64,000 bases of DNA. It comes from Albugo candida (taxonomy: Eukaryota > Oomycota > Peronosporomycetes > Albuginales > Albuginaceae). Under the pieces are notes generated by a model. It was given only the letters and a program-made list of their open reading frames with translations, did not search any database and was not told the origin of the DNA. Location of the stretch: contig CAJNAR010000007.1 of assembly GCA_905220665.1 (NCBI GenBank), positions 1 through 64,000 on the forward strand. Reading direction: 5' to 3'. The first letter of the stretch is position 1; every line of letters begins with the position of its first letter. Below are positions 22,151 through 32,341 of the stretch, in pieces. The position numbers were made by a program, and so were the translations under genes.

Positions 22151-22509
22151 TAAGCAATAAACTCTGCATTCTCAAAGGTGATCAAAAGTCACTTCCATCA
22201 TAGGCATGGGGCACAGTACTCGCTCAGTCTGTATTAACCGCCCGCACGTCCACGGTCATCCGGAATTTGGCAACATCAGGCTTCTCAACAATGAGCGGGG
22301 ATGTGAACAACGGCTTTGGGGGTTCCTGTATCACAACCCTGTATCCACCAGTTCTTTCAAATGGTCACGCATAGGTTATCGTTAAGCTGGCGGGTATCTG
22401 CGAGCTTTGCATTGTACCGGTTTCGCACCGTCCTTTAGACGCACTTTCAGAGGTGGCATATCGACTGGTGGATCGCTCCCCAATCACACTCAAAACCCAT
22501 CCTTATGTT

Positions 22510-23028
22510 TCACAAGTATTCTTCGCACTTCGGGGGCAAATCCGTCGCTACATCCATGCACTTTGCTTCCGCCACTTTGTTTTTCAGCACATGCTGAACC
22601 TCTGTAGGATCTTGATCCTGTATTTCTGGAAACCAGTTTGTTCCATCGGTTCTTACGAGGACTTTCTTCTCCTCCGTAAAATCAACTTCTTCATGTTGAA
22701 TGCAAACACCGACAGTCTCCTTTTGTAAATCGCCTTCATTTTCAACGCGGTCAAAGTCCACATCGGTCATACGCAACCTTGTGTTATGCAACATTTGGCG
22801 TGGACTGTAGCCTAATCGATGCAGGGCCTCTTTTCCTAGTAGGACCTGTCCCAATCCAGTCGGGAAATCTTTTTCCGCAATCCAGCAAACCACGTTTCTC
22901 AGCAAAATCCCACGTCCGTCGCGAATTTGAAGTTTAGCTTCACGACTTAAGGTAATTTCGATTTTTTTTGCTGAGCGAAATTCTGAGTTTGATTTGGTAT
23001 CGCAAGATGTTGAAAAGTTAACCAACAC
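22510..23028 (-). pseudogene. Gypsy protease-region fragment
   Basis: A 172-codon minus frame (REAKLQIRDGRGILLRNVVC...) lying upstream of RT and homologous to copy A at 10930-11280. It matches the strand-order segment between an aspartic protease and RT. The catalytic D-S/T-G itself is not visible in this frame. Confidence 0.55.
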
Positions 23029-24505
23029 CCTTTTGTCGTAACTGGTCTATAAGCTATGGGGTAAGTACTGATTCGTCGTCACTGCTATCCGGAGTGATCA
23101 CAACTTCGTGATCATCTGCAACCCATCCCAATATAGTCCCTTGTGGCTTCTCGAAGACCTCTGCACCAATCCGATCATTGGTTCTCTAGTTTTTTCTGGT
23201 AGTTTTTGTCAAATACTTTCCTTGCTTCTTCTACAGAGTGACATTGGGCAATAAAAACACTCCGTCATCCTTCGAGCCATACTTGTAGCGTGCACCACGT
23301 GTACCCGTTACTGTTTTTTCGGCCTCGCTTTCCCACAAAACTTTGGCTGACCTCTATATTGAATTCGCAATGTTTTCTTCCGTCAGTCTATCTGTCAGTA
23401 CCTTGTGACGGCTATCGTCCGGTAAAAACGATTCAAATTTGAGAAAAACTTTTCAACTGTATCTTGATCCAACTTACAAAAACCACCTTTGATCCTTTCA
23501 TAGCCTTATTTTGATTTTTTTTCTTCAGTTCTCTGTGTATCATCTACCTAAATGTCGTCGGACGCAACGCGTTGGTGAAATGGGCCACTGTCATCTTCGG
23601 CTCGATTACTATGAACATCTTCAGATCAAGCATGTCCAGTATTGTCAAATAGTCTGCAAGTAAACGCACTACTCTTGAATTCGCATCTTGCAGGTTTGTG
23701 TCCATGCTGAGATGTTTTGCATCTCTATATAATTTCTCGTAGTCGTCATTTTCAGAATCCGTACGGAGAGGAAGTGATTCAACCTACCTTGTTTCGTGCT
23801 GTTCCCCTCCGGCTTCTGCAATCTCAAATTGACGAATTCGGTTCATCACTTTGTGGTCGATACAGGCACCAACAGGCATCAAAAATACGCGACTTCAAAT
23901 GCTCGCATTGAGCACCCTTACGCAACGATAGTACAACAACACAGGTCCATGAATTCCCTCTTCTCTTTGTTCATACTTTCACTATACGTCGGGGTTATAG
24001 GCATATTTGCCCCAGTCGCCAACGCCACACACTCCGTGCGAATATAGCTTATCCCTCCATGGGACTCTCGTCTTGATTGGCAAAGAGTTCTCAACGTGCT
24101 TCACTAGCCGCACGCGATCGCTTACCTAGATAGGATATCTTATGTTGCTGTATGCTTATCGCCTCAGCTGCCTCCTTCAACGCTTGGAACTGATGGGCAA
24201 AAACTCTTTCTGTTGCTCCATTTCCGGTTTCATGGATTGCTGTCACTCATTCAACGCCAGCTGGCTCTGATACTGCTGGGCCAGATATCCTGTGCGCTGT
24301 TTCTTCACTGTGTCTCGCCCGTTCCTCCGCAGCATTCGACACAATGGATCTCTACAACGACCTTTCCGGTATAACCCGTCTTGTCTGGGTCTGCACATTA
24401 TTTTGAATGACGTGCTTCACTTCGCAGAGGGCTTTGTCGTCTGTCGTCACCACTCATGAAGGCACTCTTACTTGATAGCACGATACTTTCGGCTAAAGAA
24501 TTCTT

Positions 24506-24696
24506 TGTTGTAAGTCCGCACTTCGAAACGCAGCCTCGCTGCTCTCGTTAACACGGCCCCCATGTAGCTTATTACTTGGTGGTTAAAAACTCTGCCTTAT
24601 CTAGCTACCACTCCTTGTTATTCCGCAAACGCGCTACCCCGTACCCATATCCGCACCGCCAACCACAACGTACCCGGATCCGGTCCAGACCCAACA
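24506..24696 (-). repeat. LTR of gypsy copy B (right)
   Basis: 191 bp starting TGTTG and ending CCAACA, homologous to 19505-19699. In element orientation this is the 5' LTR, because the coding strand is minus. Confidence 0.8.
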
Positions 24697-25640
24697 GTAA
24701 GCGACAAGGCTTCCCATTTTAAGATTGAGGTAATGAACCGGTGGCTGAAAATACTAGCAGCTCATCACCATCTCGTGGCAGCATACAGCCCATGGGCAAA
24801 TGGTACGGCTGAGGTCATGAATAGACAGCTGCCGAAAGTAATGCGGTCTTTTTTGAGTGAACGAAAATTGAGGCTTGGCAATGGCCAGCGTTGCTGTCTT
24901 TATGATACTCATCGGTTAGTCAGCTTCCTCATGGTCGCCTAGGTGGAGTGACTCCAGTAATTGCGTTCATGGCTCTCCCAAAGGGCGACCCCATTTATGG
25001 AAGGGTTGATCGCAAAAACATGCCGTCCATCACGCCTCAAAAATTGTAAGGAACACAAAGCAAACTCGTGGTGTAGTTACATCGAAATATTCACGATGTG
25101 CACCATCAAGTGTCAGAAAGTACTAGAAAGAAAAATCAGGCTGCACGTAGGTGGCATGAGGAAAAGTTGGAGTACGACCAGCCAACTCTGAGGTTGGAGA
25201 TTTCGTATTGGCCGGACATGTTACCAGAACGAAGAACAAACTATTTTTGCGCTGTAAAGGCCCTGACTGGATTGTTGCGACGATCAACTAGTGGAATTAC
25301 GTAATTCAGGAACTGTTTGAAAAGCCTTTTCACGATCATTACGTGTCATGTTACCAGATTGAAGTTGTACAGAACGAAAAATGCGGAAGTGACTCAAGAT
25401 GTCTTGGATTATATCACTTATGCAAACGGTGGCTAGATGGTTAATCAGCTGACCAGTTCTCCGCATTAATCTGGACACGCATATTTGAGAAAGATGAGTA
25501 CAATGGGTAGGCTTGGACGAAGTGGGAATTAGCTGGGAGTCGCTCTTATAATGTGGGAAGACGTTCCATGTTTGGCTGAAAAAAAAATTCCACGCGAATC
25601 AGCGGTATTGTAACTTTCTTATGGTCAGAAAGCTCAAGAA

Positions 25641-28241
25641 GAAGAGGGTAATGACGGGTTTTGTACCAATTTGATATAATAGGAGAGTATCTATCTAGAT
25701 TTCCAATAGGATCTATCGGTTCGGCATTTTTCTATACTTTTTGTTAGAGAAATTAGATAGAACTCGACGTTTTGCTTGGCTTCTAGAGCAAGCAAATTCG
25801 GAAAACATATCACAAAAAAAAGGTATACACTGTTTAGTTACAAATGGAGTGAGGCATCTTCTTCATTCAACATCACTTCTTGATTTCTACAGACTACTGG
25901 TCCACCGCTTGTCATTGATTCAACCCACTCCAATTTGACACATCTGCATACCATCAAGGGTGTACTTCCTATGGTATCCACTTTCATTCGAACTATAGCT
26001 TTCTTGCAGGGAAAAACTTCATGACGTCAATATGGCTAAAGACATCAGACCTCAGTTCATTTATGTGTGGAGACCATTTTAATAATTTATCCCGTGATAA
26101 TTAACACCATTGCTTCTTACTCCAGTCGTTAAGGATCCATTCTGGGGGCAAAACTGATTGTTGTCGAGATGATCTTCTGCTGCTTTGAGTTCTGATGAAT
26201 ATCTGAGTACAGATACATATAGTGTCCCAGCGCGCAAGCACCACTGTATCAGCTGAGTATCACCGTTCTTCTTTCAGCTGAGAGAGATACAAGGGAGCAT
26301 GCTAAAGGATCCTTATTGTGAATGTTATAGTTTGGTACGGAACAATGCAGCGTTTTCAGCAGCTTTTATATCTATGCCAGGTCTAAAATACTGCAGAAAT
26401 TGGTCGGTATTACACCCATTTAAATAGCGTATCTAATGCGGCCACCTTTTTCTGAACTACTGCTTTAGCTGTCTCTCAAGAGCTTCAGTACTTTCAGAGT
26501 CCGTTTCGTTTGTCGTACTTGGGTGATCGTTTACAATCGGAATATTTTCGCATATCAGCATTGGTACCAAACAAGCTCTTCAGTCATTATAGGAACGTCA
26601 GTCACGTCTGAGACATCTTAAGCGTCAAGAAGGAAGACTTAGTTTTGCTAGCTCAGGTGGACTTCCCTTTTTCAAGAAATATCTTGCAGTCAATTGATAG
26701 TCGTGGTTCATATCACGGATACGAATACATTCACATCCGAGCCACTGAAACATCTTGTCACTGTGTCACTTGGAAAATCATATGCTTCTAATGCATACCT
26801 CTGATCACCCCGTACGACACACACTGACAACTTGAAGCACATGCGTACGACAGACATTTGGAAGAGCTCATAAAAGTAACGTTCAGACACCGCTCTGGAA
26901 GCGATAAAGAATATCATGCCCCAGGGACTATTTTACCGTTCAAGGCTTCCAGGAAGACATTTGAGAGAAATAATAGCATCAGCCACTGGATGGTTAGCTA
27001 GTAGAAGCCTCGAACCACCATGGACACAATGCAATCTGAAGACTAACCTTTTTCACCTTACGATGTCGAACGTTGGTACTGACGAACAGCAACAAAGAAG
27101 CCCTAATGGAGGAACGTGGCATCAACTTGTAGTAATCAAGAAATTGAGCCTACGAGCGCAAGAAGCGGATGTGGTGGCCGCTTACGTGCCATCAATTCTC
27201 TATGTGTACTTTGAATAGTTTCATCAATGCGTGTACATGCATATGCGTTCTATATAAGCACGCGAGTCTCGATTTTAGAAGACGCCGCCCACACGGAAGT
27301 AGAGGTGAATGCGAACTTTCCGTCGATTCTTCAATCATTCAATAAGAAGAAGAGAGGGAGTGAAGGATGGATCGGCAAACGGGAGCCCCGTACTCGGATA
27401 ATTTGACTGAAGACGACCATAAGCAGTTCAACAAGATTGGAACTGAGGTGTGCTCTACCCAGCCAGTGACCATCTTAAAGCGATGCACAATTGTGTGCAG
27501 CTAACCTCGCATCAAGTATGCGCCGCAAGAAATACACAAGGATCGGCAAGCTCCTACTTGTTTAAATTGAAGAGCTGTACAAGCTGGAACGTATTGGCCT
27601 CAACAGCCGCGCCTTGGGCCAAAACTGCGGATGCGTTTGAAGGTTACTTCACACATGCCGAATACCGCGCTATAAGCGATCGCACTGCGCAGAGGGACTT
27701 AGCGGTAGTCCTCTTTATCCACTGCCAGCATATTGGCTCCCGATAATGAAACCTATTCTTACAGAATGGAGCCATCGACTCTCCACACAGTTGTATAAGA
27801 GCCGATGGCAATCGTCCTCTCGGCGTGTACAGTCAGCTAATTCCATCGCGAAGAGCGCTCTCAAGAACTCCGATTGACCTGCTTCGGTCCGCTACTTCAT
27901 GGAAACGACGGGCTCAGCAATAGCGTCAAGGATAGAAAAAATTGAACCTCTTACACGAGCCAGTTTCAAGACAAGCTTACCAGAGCTAAGGGCGATGTCG
28001 ACTATGGTGATAACTAGTATAGTCTTCAGTTTACCCGCTTCTGACTCGGTGGATCTAAGATATTCTAGCTTCCAGATAGCACAATAACACACTGTCCGGA
28101 GTCGCAGTACATTGGCTGCAAAGTGCCATTTTAGCTCCGATCCAAAAGAAGCCTTACGATACTGTTGTTCGAGGTCCTAGCGCGGCTTCTGATCTCCATG
28201 CAACTGTACACCGAGGCCAAGTTCTGAGCATGTACTGCTGT
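25641..28241. other. Gene-free stretch beside PRPP synthetase
   Basis: No coding frame with recognisable family or codon pattern. A TATATAAG box near 27252 with downstream AATAAG and an ATG at 27367 resembles the layout of an LTR followed by gag, but no partner LTR or gag motif was found. Short frames at 26708-26917 (minus), 26916-27218 and 27450-27746 (plus) are left uncalled. Confidence 0.4.
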
Positions 28242-29693
28242 CTAGAGGCTGTGCGTGTACTTGTATTCTTCCTTGGATGTTGTCTTGTCAATGTAGGAGT
28301 GAGCTTTGAAATGTTCTGCTTGGATGAGTTCAGCAAGCATAGGGGCCACCGATAGTCGCTTTATTTTACTTGAGTGGTACACGTCAGCGCCTTGATCTTG
28401 TGGGACAGTATCCATGACAATAACCTGCGACACTGGGCTTTCATCAATGACTTTCTCTGCTTCTCCATTTAATAGAGGATGTGATGCAAAGCAGTACACT
28501 TTACGAGCACCTTTTGATTGGGCAAGTGCTGATAGTTTTGATAGGGTTCGACTAGTGTCGATCATGTCATCCACGATAATCACATCTGCGCCAGTCAGGT
28601 CCCCAACAATATCACCATCAACATGATTTGTTCCACCCGAAGTGGTTCCACGAATGTAAGCCGCAAATCGTACTGGCGAGTCTGGAAGCCATTTATTCAA
28701 GCCATGCTGAAATACGCGTGTACGACGAAGACACTCTGCGTTTGGTGACAATACCACCAGAGGGCGTCGCAGATAAACTTGAGTAGCAAAGTATTCAACG
28801 CCAGCCATGATCGTCTCAAGCGTTTCGACTGGGATATTGGAGCTAAAGAAGCAAGCTTCATGACCCTGCGCTCGTAGCTGAAGGTCGACGGCTATCACGC
28901 GATCGACTCCCATTACTTCAAGCATTTTTGCAATGTCTGCTGCAGGACTCTGTATGAACTTGGAATGAAGGCTTGTGGATGCTGGACTCATACGTCTGTG
29001 ATGCTTATACGCGTAATATCTAAACCGAGGTAATACAAGTTATTTAATGAGCATGAACGAATCAGCAGCGAGGTAGACGTACGGGATGACTACCGACACA
29101 CGTTTCGCACTGGCTCGTCTCATAGTGCTAACCATTAATAGCAGTTCAATGATATTTTCGTTCACAGGTGCTGATAAGCTCTGTACAAGGTAAACGTCTT
29201 TTCCTCGAACACTCTCGCCGATCTGAACTTGGACCTCGCCATCGGCGAATCTTCCAAGAGTCATCTTTCCTACTCTTGTTCCTAGTCGACGTGCAATATC
29301 GTCCGCCAGCTCGTAATGAGAGGATCCGCTAAAGATTTTGAGCTCATGGCAACCAGGAATGAACATTCCTGCATGTGTGCAAGGATGCTTATCGGATGGA
29401 AAGAATGGCGAGAACGGATCGACACGTTTTCGATCCTTAGGAAGGCCAAATTCTTGATCTCGTAAACCTCGTTCCGTAGATGAAGCGCTCATGAGTGCGA
29501 CAGGATACTTAATAAAATTACCAATAATGGTTTTGAGGGTACATCTTTCTTTGTCATTTGATCGAAGAGAGACAAACGGAACAGGTTGAATGTTTGGCCT
29601 TCTCTCATAAGTTTGATATAAAGATCCTGCAGTCACGCCTCCGACGATCACTGCAATTTGCGACACACATCGGCCTGTTGAGTCAAGTCGCAT
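28242..29693 (-). CDS. Ribose-phosphate pyrophosphokinase (PRPP synthetase)
   Basis: Makes phosphoribosyl pyrophosphate from ribose-5-phosphate and ATP for purine, pyrimidine, His and Trp synthesis. Two exons, 29693-29083 and 29019-28242, are joined across a 63-bp intron (GTACGT...TTTAG). The join restores IPYYAYKHHRRM, a highly conserved ATP-site stretch, where the unspliced frame runs to a stop. The 462-residue product has the N-terminal ATP-binding half (FADGEVQVQI, SVRGKDVYLVQS, NENIIELLLM) and the PRPP loop VIIVDDMIDTSRTL. About 110 residues precede the usual start at the FSGSSHYELADDIA block. They begin with a hydrophobic segment (AVIVGGVTAGSLY) that could be a targeting peptide. It is the first intact housekeeping gene inward from the telomere. 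Confidence 0.93.
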
Positions 29694-31096
29694 TGTGAAT
29701 GGCGTTAAAGCGTTGTTGTCGCACTAATGTGATATTCATGTGGTCACACTATTGTGATGGTGGAATTGACCAATTACGCTGACAAAATTCGTGTAGATAT
29801 AACGATACGAGTTCAAGAGGGGGCAAGCAGTTGATACAAGTCAATATGAGTGTCCTTTTATTTATACTTTCTCATTGAGTGCACAAGAGCTCTACCTCTT
29901 TTGAGATTGAAACACCCGAGAAATCATGGCCTAGAAAATAAGAGGGAAACGTAGAAGGGGCCAGTCCGATCTCGCTCTACATCTGCTTTACTAAATCCAA
30001 GGCCGACTTCAAAGTGCGACCTGTTGTAAAGTACTATTGGTCAAAACGGAATTGCATCATGAAAGATTCCAGACGTTTTATATATCACGTCGAAAACACC
30101 TCACATCTCCCCGACTGGAGACTGGAATTGCGACACCCCAATCAAACAGACTAGATGTCGTTTTCACCAATATTCTTCCCAAAATGTTACCGAAAAGGCC
30201 AAAACCATCTCTGAGCTCTTCCTCAAATTTATGTCCATCTTTGGCTACCACCGTACAGAAAAAGCGAGGGCATACGATCAGCGCATTTAGGCTAGAATTT
30301 GTAGTGGGGTTGCTTACCGAATGGTATCGTGCATTTCTCCCATTTCCAACAGAATATGGGAACATGGCTTCTTTCCAGAGTCTTTGCTGCAATTTCTGGT
30401 CAAATACCATCAGCACTTGATCTTCCATCTACGAGAAGCTTGGCTATTCTTAGATATTTTGTGAAGCCTTCCGGATCAATCCACAAAGATCTCTGTCGTC
30501 GATATCCCTAACATTGCTTACGGTAATTTGATCGAACAGAATAGTGTTATCATTGTTTTCTCTGTATCCTTGCACGATATGTATTTTACATATATCCGTG
30601 ACATGTTGCCTTTGTCATATCTACCCGTTGATTTTTCTGCTTTATCATCTCCGTATCTCTGAGTTTACGATCTCATTGCGGATTCCCTTGGGTGCACGAA
30701 TCATTCTTGACTCGCAAGAATCCATTTTTTCTATCGTTGTTTTTTGCTCCAAGATGCGAGGTAGCTTGTTGGCCATATCAATTGTCTCAATTGATTTCTC
30801 GTAACGTCAGTTCTACCTTTCCACTTGTTCTGATGTGTAAACCTCGCATAGAAAAAGATAATCTTGTAAATCTGAACTTATGCTTCCTATCTGCACCATG
30901 AGAAGATGATACGTCCAATGTAATACAACAGGATCCGACAATCACACTGTCGTAGATCACTGAGATGAATAAGTGTCACGAATTTTGTGCAATTTGAATG
31001 CTGCTTATTTATACTATGTCCCTATTTCCCACTCCCTTGGAGAACACATGCAATGACATGTGCATAGAGGCGACATGTCTGCTTGTATGTTGTTTG
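29694..31096. other. Intergenic, no supported gene
   Basis: Upstream region of PRPP synthetase plus AT-rich sequence. A 116-codon minus frame at 30078-30428 has no recognisable family. A second minus frame upstream (about 30511-30420) could be spliced to it but shows no known motif, so it is not called. Confidence 0.4.
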
Positions 31097-31185
31097 CTAT
31101 ACGAAAAGATCAAAAGGTCGAGTAAATATACATGGATTGATTTCATCCATGCATATTTACTCGACCTTTTAATCTTTTCATATAG
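31097..31185 (-). repeat. 41-bp near-perfect inverted repeat with 7-nt loop
   Basis: Arms 31097-31137 and 31145-31185 pair over their full length with no indel. The only three non-Watson-Crick positions (31102/31180, 31111/31171, 31130/31152) are C-A or A-C on the plus strand. On a minus-strand transcript they become G-U wobbles, so the minus RNA would form an unbroken 41-pair helix. It could be an RNA hairpin, a small fold-back MITE or a recent inverted duplication. Confidence 0.8.
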
Positions 31186-31642
31186 CTGACGCTGCCATTT
31201 GATAGTACGAAATGAAGCACAAGTATCATAACTGGAGAACTTGTACACGTAACACATGTCCTTACTCTTGACGAGAAGCTGTAGGTATAATAAAGTCTAC
31301 ATACACAATGCAATGTGCACAACAAACATAGTCAGCAAAGCCGTCTACGAAGGATATGCCACAATTCAAATAGTACCCCTCAGCCGAAAAATAAATTAGT
31401 ACTTCATATACATCTACATTCGCGTTGTCTTGAGAATAATTAGGCTTCGTATCGCTATATACAATCACGCTCAGGTATTGCTGCAAAATAGAGATCCAGG
31501 TAGTAATAATGGAAATTATAACCTGTTAGTTTCTCTGCAAGACGCACGTTGCTTCCGTAGATCCTATCATGACGCTGCCGAGAGGTTTGGTAGCTCAATG
31601 GTCGTATGAGTGTATTTTTGACGATGTACAAGCACCTATTCG

Positions 31643-32341
31643 ATGGCAAATGCTTTGATCTTTGCAGTGTACCTCATAGTAGGACCTGTTTGCGTCCGGG
31701 TTGCAGCACAAAATCAGGAATATCCTTACAACTTTTCGGGTGCACATGCCACAGCGAGTTCATATTACAACTTCAGTCCAAACAAAAAGTTGGACAAGCA
31801 GTTCTTACCATATCGCGCAATTGATGGAGTGGAGAAGTCAACTAGTTGGTGGTCGGGTGGCGGTGAAGTGTCAAAAGTGTATTGGCAATCAAAAATGACT
31901 TCGCCTCCACCGAAACTAACTCGAATGGTCATACGGTGGCATGGTTTTTTGACCCCGTCTAATTATCGAATTCGAGTATCTTATGCTGGCGACAATTTTC
32001 AAACAATCGCTGTGGTAACAAACAAAAGCATCGAGTATGATCGAATCGATGCGCTGACAAGTGAATTCGCCAGTATCCCGTCTTCGTACTACTATCTCCG
32101 AATAGTGATGGATATCCCCAACACTTGTATGGATGCATCCACTTGCACGGGGCCCAGCATTTTACCATACAAGAGCGCTATGGGCGATCGTGCTTCTACA
32201 GAGCGCATAATTTATGGCATTCGTGAAATCGAGCTGTGGTTAGCGCATCCCATGACGAGCAGAGCGAGATTTAGCCGCTCAATTCCACCAACCGAGTTGA
32301 TTGTGCTTGTCATATGCATCCTTCTGCTCGTCTATATATGA
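31643..32341 (+). CDS. Secreted/surface protein with discoidin-like (F5/8 type C) fold
   Basis: 232 residues, single exon. A hydrophobic signal peptide (about residues 1-22, MANALIFAVYLIVGPVC) is followed by a region resembling coagulation factor 5/8 C-type domains: ATASSYYNFSP, an 'AIDGVEKSTSWWSG' ligand-loop-like stretch, LTRMVIRWHG, YRIRVSYAGDNFQTIA, and a closing IREIELWL. Such domains bind carbohydrate or lipid head groups outside cells. The protein ends in a purely hydrophobic tail (LIVLVICILLLVYI) right at the C-terminus. That tail suggests a GPI anchor or a tail membrane anchor at the cell surface. Four Cys in or near the domain (two in a CMDASTC cluster) may form disulfides. No neighbours within several hundred bases. 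The fold call is by pattern only. Confidence 0.72.
   Translation: MANALIFAVYLIVGPVCVRVAAQNQEYPYNFSGAHATASSYYNFSPNKKLDKQFLPYRAIDGVEKSTSWWSGGGEVSKVYWQSKMTSPPPKLTRMVIRWHGFLTPSNYRIRVSYAGDNFQTIAVVTNKSIEYDRIDALTSEFASIPSSYYYLRIVMDIPNTCMDASTCTGPSILPYKSAMGDRASTERIIYGIREIELWLAHPMTSRARFSRSIPPTELIVLVICILLLVYI

Larger units (their letters stand above)
19505..24696 (-). mobile_element. Ty3/gypsy element copy B, full length with two LTRs
   Basis: 5.2-kb element read on the minus strand. LTRs lie at 19505-19699 and 24506-24696; the flanking 5-mers GCAAG (19500-19504) and GTAAG (24697-24701) are a target duplication differing by one base. From right to left it shows a gag region (about 23700-24400), protease region (22510-23028), RT (22150-21900), RNase H end (21211-20981) and integrase (about 20450-20290, WANGTVK block). 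It is inserted into another gypsy integrase gene. Many stops show it is inactive. Confidence 0.85.
19146..25640 (+). mobile_element. Chromodomain gypsy remnant, split by another gypsy
   Basis: Plus-strand gypsy integrase. The zinc-binding entry (VVAHAGSSGHRTS and following) is at 19146-19470. The catalytic core resumes at 24697 (SDKASHFKIEVM, then YSPWANGTAEVMNRQL), and a chromodomain-like end is at 25490-25560 (VGLDEVGISWESL). The interruption is exactly the element at 19505-24696. Only integrase and downstream parts survive; RT and LTRs are not seen. Frameshifts follow near 24880-25200. Confidence 0.75.

Noticed and set aside
26708..26917. Minus frame with YFYELFQMSVVRMCFKLSV, faintly like a VPS13 C-terminal strand
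   Set aside because: Too short, no neighbouring VPS13 blocks in any frame and no splice sites to extend it.
30078..30428. 116-codon minus open frame
   Set aside because: No recognisable family, no convincing upstream exon and ordinary length for a chance frame in this sequence.
31580..31640. tRNA-like 5' sequence (GGTTTGGTAGCTCAATGGT)
   Set aside because: The D-arm-like start is not followed by an anticodon arm, T arm (GGTTCGA) or matching acceptor strand, so it is a chance resemblance.
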